Assembly: GCA_947176445.1 (NCBI GenBank)
Contig: CAMWQK010000010.1
Span: 1-11,446, forward strand
From: an uncultured Clostridia bacterium
Lineage (GTDB): Bacteria; Bacillota; Clostridia; Christensenellales; Borkfalkiaceae
Length of the DNA stretch: 11,446 nucleotides
Direction of reading: 5' to 3'
Position numbers and translations under genes: made by a program. Position 1 is the first letter of the stretch; every line of letters starts with the position of its first letter. Positions 7,301-11,446 of the stretch are shown here, one piece after another. The notes beneath the pieces were generated by a model. That model was not told the DNA's origin, made no database searches, and saw only the letters and a list, made by a program, of their open reading frames with translations.

Positions 7301-7658
7301 CGGGATCGACGTCCGCGAAATAGAAGTTGGAGCGAATGAGCCGCGCGCAGAACGCGTGAATGGTGCTGATATCGGCAAGCGGGAGCGCATGGAGTTGCTC
7401 TTTCATATGTTCCTTCTCACGCCCCTCCGCCTCTCTCAGCCGCTCCAGGAGCGCACTGCGCAGCTTCTCGCGCATCTGCGCAGCCGCCTTGTTGGTAAAC
7501 GTCACGGCGAGGACGTTCCGGATATCCCCTGTCTCTTCGAGAATGAGCCGGACGAGCCGCTCGATCATCACCCGCGTCTTGCCGCTTCCCGCGGAGGCGG
7601 AGACGATGACCCGACCCTGTTCGTTGATCGCTCTGATCTGCTGATCTGTAAATCCCAT
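4302..7658 (-). CDS. addA: AddA, ATP-dependent helicase/nuclease subunit A
   Basis: 1118 residues, somewhat short against the ~1200 usual for AddA. It is a UvrD-like SF1A helicase fused to a RecB-family nuclease; with AddB it resects DNA double-strand ends for RecA-dependent repair. Helicase motifs, all present: Q motif (TDQQ, ~4-7), Walker A ASAGSGKT (21-28, Lys27), Ia VTFTNKAAA (~52-60), Walker B D378-E379 in FVFVDEYQD, III GDMKQSIYGFRG (403-414), IV around Arg435/Arg438, V MHASKGLEY (742-750), VI LLYVAMTRA (814-822). The nuclease domain has H966 (GTAYHIFLEH), D1052 (GAIDLL), D1065-x-K1067 (IIDYKFS) and the QxxxY motif Q1083-Y1087, so it should be active. The linker ~920-950 is Thr/Glu-rich with imperfect repeats. 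The start at 7658 follows the addB stop by one base, with GGGGAG directly upstream (translational coupling). The stop is TGA. Confidence 0.96.
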   Translation of the reverse strand: MGFTDQQIRAINEQGRVIVSASAGSGKTRVMIERLVRLILEETGDIRNVLAVTFTNKAAAQMREKLRSALLERLREAEGREKEHMKEQLHALPLADISTIHAFCARLIRSNFYFADVDPAFRVISPDDPDGKALSGRAMDEVFEALYEESSAELFDLLAVYFRRKKDDKLREIVRDIYGAVRGEKDYRETLTVAGTDNFDGVCAYLAQDIGARAQFYFDCAEEEFDFFADGNARAQNVCKGIMLAAKLLTDERDLFKMAAKSEELLPIPSCPPATKATGETLKHLKKLSALSAGIKDLYKELKKYEPRDVEYARYLDGQKRAAALAALTLKYDEAYTRLKKEAGVLDYDDLEHVAFEILQNPDALAAVKDKYRFVFVDEYQDVNPMQEAILTQISGENVFLVGDMKQSIYGFRGSRSAYFAKKTQEFEHSLLLTRNFRSGMGVLDAVNAVFSTAMTKDTADIDYASALMLGSERYLGHDGETVYHYIPKEKKEKEPPTGVYSVLEASGRTEVDAQAERIAQAIAEEYGSDFFDADAGVIKKADWGNIAVLVRKNTGDMEKVVAALARRGIPVTTAAKVNVFDFWEARLALDWLSYLDNTEQDIPLAGAMLSSVGGFTEEDLTKVRLRFPSAPTFRAACTSYAQKMGDELSAKLKTFFALAENLRLYAGVSTARDTLLKLLSMGLETEIAARENGTRRLMRVRKIVAEAEGSVHAFLSRLARSDYKIDFSEGGGENAVKVLTMHASKGLEYPIVMLAGLDAPFHGAEHGEVVYTEKFRLAPRSFDVEKKLVYETVLRRAAAVYEEGEELKQELNLLYVAMTRAMYRLHLFFGDCTRAVSPRFANRFSDFFDFAEVSRKFKEETAEEKSPLSRHALEAHGDEKLRLKILSVLGHGYAHGESTLLPVKSSATELMRKSYVPTVYEVTGNKRRTEEATVSASKHNTEEPTMYGVRSAEGAPTADTGTAYHIFLEHVDFAKNAGEEFDRMMRENLLTPEQAALIDKEKLDAILRIPCLAALAGKTLRREQQFLVSLPASEVFETAARDEVVFQGAIDLLAEGKDGTTIIDYKFSSHDDARIRRDYAPQIALYKKAVARILKIDERTVRAVIVNILQCREIPMD

Positions 7659-7659
7659 C

Positions 7660-7974
7660 TCACTCCCCCTTCTCGCGGCGCACGATCGCGGCGATGTCCG
7701 TGCACTTCACGCCGTCGGACTTCCGCTCCGCGCCGTCGAACCCGCAGAGGCTCTTGAGTTTGCAATACGAACAAGTTCCTTCGTACGGCGAGGGCGCAAT
7801 GTTCCCCGCGCGCATCTCGTGCTCCGCCTTCTGCGAGACGAGCACCGAATAGTCGAGAAAGTCGGTAAAGTCCTTTTCGCTCATGCCCTTATCCGAATAC
7901 TTCCCGTCCCGCTTGGCTTCGAGAAGTGTGCTCTTCTCGCACTCGCCGACGATCCTATCGTGGAGAGTGATTAC
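7660..7974 (-). pseudogene. addB: C-terminal part of AddB (iron-sulfur cysteine region), separated by an in-frame TAG
   Basis: After the TAG at 7975-7977 the same frame stays open for 104 codons to TGA 7660-7662. The sequence is what an AddB C terminus should be: a charged stretch (LLEAKRDGKYSDKG), then a helix (DFTDFLDYSVLVSQKA) and finally GTCSYCKLKSLCGFDG. This supplies the C-x2-C-x5-C (Cys codons near 7771-7773, 7762-7764 and 7744-7746) which, with one upstream Cys, binds a 4Fe-4S cluster in AddB proteins. An ATG at 7882-7884 could open a 74-residue product, but it has only a weakly placed AAGG three nt upstream, and a product starting there would leave out 30 AddB-like codons. I therefore read it as part of addB, reached only by suppression or readthrough of UAG, or else as the detached end of a freshly broken gene. 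Confidence 0.8.
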
Positions 7975-7977
7975 CTA
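7975..7977 (-). other. addB: In-frame amber (TAG) codon inside addB
   Basis: Codon order on the minus strand is ...GGG GAA GAC TAG GTA ATC ACT..., with AddB-like sequence and one frame on both sides. A single base change from CAG, GAG, AAG, TGG or TAC/TAT would remove the stop. The other seven complete stops in the window are five TAA and two TGA; TAG is used nowhere else as a stop. Confidence 0.9.
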
Positions 7978-10716
7978 GTCTTCCCCGTTGAAAAAGCCGA
8001 GCATGTTATACTTCGCCTCGTCCGGTTTCGAGAAATTATCCGCGGCGGGGAAGTAGAACGCCCCCGCGGGCTTCTTTCCTGCCGACGCGCCTTTGAGGTA
8101 GAGCTCGAGCTGCAGCCTTCTCCCCGTGTAGTAGGCGACGGGCTTATCGTCGATGTGCCCCGTCTTGTAGTCGATGACGCGCACGTATTCGTCCGTCTCG
8201 TCGACGCGGTCGGTCTTGCCGTAGAGCGCGAGCGCGGGCAGCTCCACTGTCTCTTCCGCAGCGCGCATTCTGAATGCGGAAGCGGCAAGCTGGCGGTACG
8301 CCGCCGCCGAAACTTCTACGCCTTCCTGAATGAGCCGCTCGCCCGTGTACTCGCCCTGCTTTGTATCCGTGAGCGCGGAGAAGCGCGAGCTTTTTAATAG
8401 CGTCTCGCCCGCCGTGCGCGCCAGGGCGCGGCACTCCTCCTCGCCCTTCATCTCATTAAACTTCTTTGCGACCGCTTCGAGCACCGCGTGCACGAAGGTG
8501 CCCGCGTCGGTATCGAGCACGGTACGCTCCTCCCGCTCGACGAGCCTTAGTCCACGCTTGCAGAAGCCCGCATACGGGCAGGCGAAGTACTGTTCGAGGA
8601 GTGTGGGCGAAATGCGCCCGCCCCAAAAGTACAGCTCCTCGCCGCGCGCGATAGGTTGCTTCTTCCCACCGCTTAAAAGTGTATCGAGGCGCCCCATGTC
8701 CGCGGTATCCTCCCTCTCGCGCAGAACGCCCGCGAGCGTAGAGAAGAGCGAAGCGTCGTTGATCTCCCCCGTCGTAAACGCCTGCCTGCTTTTGAGAAGT
8801 TTGAGCACGGCGGGCGTGTATTCGCTGCAATCATAGGGGAATACCTCGGGCATGGGTGGTAGATCGAAGATTTTTTCGCAATCGGAGAGGATTTCGGAGC
8901 GCGCCGTCTCCTCTCCGCGATTCTTCATGGGATAGCTCAAATACAGCCGCTCCGAAAACGCGCAGAGATTCAGCCCGAGACTCTCGCGGGCGCGCGCGTT
9001 GACCTTGGCAATGGCGGGCTCGATCTCCACTTTAAGCTCGCCCAAGCGGTCGATCTCCCGATCGGAGATGACAGCCGTGTCCGTCGCCGCGCGGGGCAGC
9101 GCGTCCGTCAGACCCGTCGCAAACACGAGCGCGGCACGCTCGAATTTGCTCTCCGTCGCATCGCCCAAAAATACCGCGTCGAAATACTTGGGGATCATGG
9201 AAATTTCGAGCGCTTCCGCGCCGCTCAAAAGCAGGTCGGAGAACTCCTTTGCCGTGAACGTGCGCTCGCCCGCGACCGCGTCGATCTCGCTCAAAATCCC
9301 CGTAAGCGGAGTGATCTCCAAAAAGTCGCTGAGTGCCCCTTCTGTGCGCGACTGTAAGTTCTCCGTGACCGTCTCCCCGTCCACCTCGCGATAGAGCGCG
9401 CGAACGGCGTCAGTGTACGCTGTCGCCTTCGCCTTCTTAGGAAAGAGAGAGAGAAGGCGCACCGTTCTCTCGCGGCAGGGGATAAGCGTTTCGCGGTTAT
9501 AACCCTTGATCTGCGCGTCGTCCTTGATCTCCCGCTTGAACGCGCCGCGATAGCCGCCGAACTTCGCAAGATAGTTGCGGTACTCGTCCGCCTTGCCGAA
9601 GTAAATATTTGATGCGACATCATCGATCGAAGCGGGCAATCCCCCGTCCGCCGCAGCGGCAAGGAGCGCGAGCGTGAACGCGCAGAACGGATGCTCGGAG
9701 AAGGGACGCTTCTCGTCGGCAAAGTAGGGAATTTTATATTCGTCGAATACGTGCCCGACCGCGGAAAAGCTGTCGGCAGAGGGCACGAGCACGACGCAGT
9801 CCCGATACCGCCCATGCTCCTCGATGATGTATTTTTTGATGAGCGCGGCGATGATCTCCGCCTCCCGCCCCTCGTCCTCGGTGGTAAAGGAGAAGACCTG
9901 CGTGCTGCGCACCCGATCCTTTTTATAGCACTCGGAGGAGAACAGCCGCTCGGAGAGCATGAGCGCGTCCCCCGTGAGCGAGGAGCGGATCTGCCGCGTT
10001 GTTACGTCGCCGTACTCCTCCGCGATCTTTCTGAACGTGCTCGCCGCCTCGTTGGTGTACATCTCCCCGCGCCCCGCGACGAAGATCCCCGTGACGAATG
10101 CGTTTTCGAGCGTGGCACGGATCCCCTCCTGCGCCTGCCGCGTAAAGGACGGGAAGCCGAAGAAGAACACCTCGGTGCGGTTGAGCTTGCCCGCCTGCGC
10201 GTCCGCAGCGATCTTTTCGGGAAGCAGTCCGAGATATCCGTTCTCGTCCACCAGCCCGCTCGCATTCAAGAAGGCTTCGTATTTTTCGAGGATAAGCGCA
10301 AGATCGAGGAGTTTTTTCTTCAGGATCCCGTCGGTGGACTGCGCGCTCGTTTTCAGCATCTCTGCGGTCACGCAGGACGCGGAGAGCTGTGCGATCGTCT
10401 CGTACACCGCCTGCGCCGCGCCGCGCTTAAAACAGCTCAATTCGGCGGCGTATGTATCGATGAGCTCGCTGATCTTCATCACCGAGCCCTGCTTGCTGAG
10501 CACCTTCGCTCCGCCCGAGAGATAGCGCGCAAACGTCGTCACCTCGGTCGTAAAGCTCCCGCCCAAAACTTCGAGAACGGAGCGCTCGCAGAGCAGCGTG
10601 AGCCTGTCCTCACAGAAGATGAGGTTGCCTATCCCGTGTTCTTCATTTTTGAGCACCTGTTCTTTAAGGACGCACAGCGCGTCTGAAAGCGTGGGTGCGC
10701 CGATCACCTGAACCAT
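7975..10716 (-). CDS. addB: AddB, ATP-dependent helicase/nuclease subunit B (ends at in-frame TAG)
   Basis: 913 residues to the TAG, or 1018 if TAG is read as an amino acid, against ~1150 for typical AddB. Partner of AddA in double-strand end resection; AddB provides the second nuclease and, in the family, Chi recognition. The N terminus (MVQVIGAPTLSDALCVL) has no Walker A P-loop and resembles the RexB layout, while the C-terminal nuclease is of the iron-sulfur type. Nuclease features: Cys713 in EQYFACPYAGF (first cluster ligand), H743 (GTFVHAVLE), D836 (GKTDRVD), D849-x-K851 (VIDYKTG), and Q869-Y873 (QLELY). The remaining three cluster cysteines lie beyond the TAG. The ATG at 10716 was chosen because GGAG lies 9 nt upstream; a TTG at 10731 in the same frame has no ribosome binding site. 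addA follows one base after the final TGA. Without readthrough the product would lack the cluster that staples the nuclease domain. Confidence 0.9.
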   Translation of the reverse strand: MVQVIGAPTLSDALCVLKEQVLKNEEHGIGNLIFCEDRLTLLCERSVLEVLGGSFTTEVTTFARYLSGGAKVLSKQGSVMKISELIDTYAAELSCFKRGAAQAVYETIAQLSASCVTAEMLKTSAQSTDGILKKKLLDLALILEKYEAFLNASGLVDENGYLGLLPEKIAADAQAGKLNRTEVFFFGFPSFTRQAQEGIRATLENAFVTGIFVAGRGEMYTNEAASTFRKIAEEYGDVTTRQIRSSLTGDALMLSERLFSSECYKKDRVRSTQVFSFTTEDEGREAEIIAALIKKYIIEEHGRYRDCVVLVPSADSFSAVGHVFDEYKIPYFADEKRPFSEHPFCAFTLALLAAAADGGLPASIDDVASNIYFGKADEYRNYLAKFGGYRGAFKREIKDDAQIKGYNRETLIPCRERTVRLLSLFPKKAKATAYTDAVRALYREVDGETVTENLQSRTEGALSDFLEITPLTGILSEIDAVAGERTFTAKEFSDLLLSGAEALEISMIPKYFDAVFLGDATESKFERAALVFATGLTDALPRAATDTAVISDREIDRLGELKVEIEPAIAKVNARARESLGLNLCAFSERLYLSYPMKNRGEETARSEILSDCEKIFDLPPMPEVFPYDCSEYTPAVLKLLKSRQAFTTGEINDASLFSTLAGVLREREDTADMGRLDTLLSGGKKQPIARGEELYFWGGRISPTLLEQYFACPYAGFCKRGLRLVEREERTVLDTDAGTFVHAVLEAVAKKFNEMKGEEECRALARTAGETLLKSSRFSALTDTKQGEYTGERLIQEGVEVSAAAYRQLAASAFRMRAAEETVELPALALYGKTDRVDETDEYVRVIDYKTGHIDDKPVAYYTGRRLQLELYLKGASAGKKPAGAFYFPAADNFSKPDEAKYNMLGFFNGED

Positions 10717-10767
10717 TCGACCGTTCTCCAATGCGGAATTTTTGGAAGCACAAAACTTTCAGCTTCC

Positions 10768-10776
10768 ATTATACCA
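10768..10776 (-). promoter_or_regulatory. Extended -10 promoter of addBA
   Basis: On the minus strand, TGGTATAAT, i.e. a perfect -10 TATAAT (10768-10773) with the TG extension. The -35 region at 17-18 bp (TGAAAT or GTGAAA, ~10791-10797) is poor, which fits an extended -10 promoter. The transcript would start near 10761 with a leader of about 45 nt before the ATG at 10716. Confidence 0.65.
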
Positions 10777-10814
10777 CACATTTTACAAAAATTTCACGTT
10801 TTGAAGAGGTTTTG

Positions 10815-10832
10815 TTTTTACAAATGTAAAAA
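10815..10832. repeat. 18-bp palindrome over the -35 box of the lipoprotein gene (candidate operator)
   Basis: TTTTTACA (10815-10822), AA, TGTAAAAA (10825-10832): perfect 8-bp arms. The left arm contains the TTTACA -35 hexamer. A second half-site, TTTTACAAA, occurs at 10781-10789 in the upstream region of the divergent addB promoter. The arrangement fits a dimeric repressor or activator site, but AT-rich promoter DNA produces such matches by chance fairly often. Confidence 0.4.
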
Positions 10833-10845
10833 AATATGGTATAAT
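10817..10845 (+). promoter_or_regulatory. Sigma-A-type promoter of the lipoprotein gene
   Basis: -35 TTTACA (10817-10822), a 17-bp spacer, then -10 TATAAT (10840-10845) with TGG extension (10837-10839). Start of transcription is expected near 10852, 17 nt before the ATG. It is divergent from the addB promoter; the two -10 elements form a 10-bp inverted repeat (CATTATACCA at 10767-10776, TGGTATAATG at 10837-10846). Confidence 0.85.
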
Positions 10846-10868
10846 GCAAGCGAAGAAAGGAGATCACG

Positions 10869-11446
10869 ATGAAGAAATCATATCTTTGCGGACTCGCGCT
10901 GCTTGCGCCCGCTCTGCTCTTAACAGGCTGCGGCGGGGGGACAAGCTCCCTCTCGATCAGCGCAAACTGGTACAGTAACACGGGACTGAGCGACAGTATC
11001 AGCGGAACGGACGAGCATCTCGAATACGCCGTCTCGTTCAGAAGTTCGGATATCACCAACACGTTCAAGATGGAATACGAGAGCGGAACGTATACGGTGG
11101 ACTTGAAGAGCGAACGCCGCGAGCTCGCCGACGGAACGACCGAGCTTGTGTACGTTTTAACGAGCGCGCTCTCCGTCACAGGAAAATATACCCTCAACGG
11201 CGCATCGAGCGCTCCGTTTACCGATACCGTCGAGTGCGAGACCGTCTTCCACAACGCCCGCGCGCAGTTGAAGCCCGTCCGCAGCAGCAAGCTATTCAAG
11301 AGCACCGTGCCCAATGCGCAGACGCCCGCATCACTTGAAAACGCCTGCACCGAGTATCACTACACCTTCGTCACCGAATACGCAAACGACTTGAAGTCGT
11401 TCAAGACGATCTACACCGCCCTCACGCAGGAGACCCCCACTCCGAC
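10869..11446 (+). CDS. Secreted lipoprotein of unknown function (3'-truncated at window edge)
   Basis: The frame opens at ATG 10869, six nt after AAAGGAG, and is still open at the right edge (192 complete codons). The N terminus MKKSYLCGLALLAPALLLTGC is a classic lipoprotein signal: two Lys, a hydrophobic core and the lipobox L18-T19-G20-C21. The mature protein should be diacylated on Cys21 and anchored on the outer face of the membrane. A short Gly/Ser/Thr linker follows. The rest is rich in Ser, Thr, Tyr and charged residues with alternating patterns (LEYAVSFRS, TFKMEYESGTYTVDL, TELVYVLTSALSVTGKYTL), suggesting a beta-sheet-rich exported domain. I recognise no named family. A long reverse-strand open frame covering the same DNA is only a shadow. 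The strong promoter and ribosome binding site support high expression. Confidence 0.85.
   Translation, partial: MKKSYLCGLALLAPALLLTGCGGGTSSLSISANWYSNTGLSDSISGTDEHLEYAVSFRSSDITNTFKMEYESGTYTVDLKSERRELADGTTELVYVLTSALSVTGKYTLNGASSAPFTDTVECETVFHNARAQLKPVRSSKLFKSTVPNAQTPASLENACTEYHYTFVTEYANDLKSFKTIYTALTQETPTP

Noticed and set aside
7660..7884. Independent 74-residue Cys-motif protein starting at ATG 7884
   Set aside because: No proper ribosome binding site. The same frame extends upstream with AddB-like sequence to the TAG, and the Cys motif is the known C-terminal motif of AddB. It is best read as part of addB.
9691..10686. Plus-strand open frame of 331 codons opposite addB
   Set aside because: Lies wholly within the conserved addB coding region, with shadow-type composition and no start signals.
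10717..10731. TTG start for AddB five residues upstream
   Set aside because: No ribosome binding site before it. The ATG at 10716 has GGAG at 9 nt; the GGAG in fact overlaps the TTG codon region.
10769..11350. Minus-strand open frame of 193 codons across the lipoprotein gene and its promoter
   Set aside because: It crosses the AT-rich promoter region, ending in low-complexity residues, and the opposite strand has a lipobox signal peptide, promoter and ribosome binding site.
1..11446. Mobile elements, CRISPR arrays, tRNA or rRNA genes, toxin-antitoxin or defence islands
   Set aside because: No transposase or integrase motifs, no regularly spaced repeats, no cloverleaf-like or rRNA sequence were seen. 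AddAB is housekeeping recombination, not an accessory defence system.

Overview
The window looks like chromosomal DNA of a GC-rich (well over 50% GC by eye), low-copy-repeat Gram-positive bacterium, most plausibly a gut-type Clostridia lineage. The reasons are AGGAGG-like ribosome binding sites, clean TTGACA/TATAAT promoters in AT-rich intergenic DNA, an AddAB (Firmicutes-type) recombination nuclease, a lipobox lipoprotein and a GT4 glycosyltransferase of the kind that makes envelope glycolipids. The lineage is an inference. No mobile element, CRISPR array, tRNA or rRNA is visible.

Layout. 1-225 (+) is the 3' end of a gene with a Pro/Ala-rich stretch and a small C-terminal domain, closed by a strong hairpin terminator (229-277). 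From 276 to 10716 every gene is on the minus strand. In transcription order these are addB (10716 to 7975, with its C-terminal part continuing to 7660), addA (7658-4302), a three-helix membrane protein (4160-3543), a seven-helix membrane protein (3437-2574), a GT4 glycosyltransferase (2499-1369) and a SGNH/GDSL hydrolase with MORN-like repeats (1322-276). From 10869 to the right edge a lipoprotein gene runs on the plus strand, divergent from addB.

How they work together. addB and addA are one nucleotide apart (TGA-G-ATG) and encode the two subunits of the double-strand-break resection helicase-nuclease. The glycosyltransferase and SGNH hydrolase share a promoter (TTGACA-17-TATCAT) and probably act together on a cell-envelope glycoconjugate. 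The two membrane proteins belong to no family I recognise; the seven-helix one has its own promoter.

The observation most worth following is that addB contains an in-frame TAG at 7975-7977. The same frame continues for 104 open codons with clear AddB sequence, including three of the four expected iron-sulfur cysteines. Every other complete stop in the window is TAA or TGA. This is either a nonsense mutation, a sequencing error, or readthrough/reassignment of UAG. I see no convincing wholly new defence or mobile system. Secondary points are a perfect 18-bp palindrome on the -35 box of the lipoprotein promoter, a perfect 13-bp inverted repeat on the -35 box of the seven-helix protein promoter, and the MORN-like/SGNH fusion.
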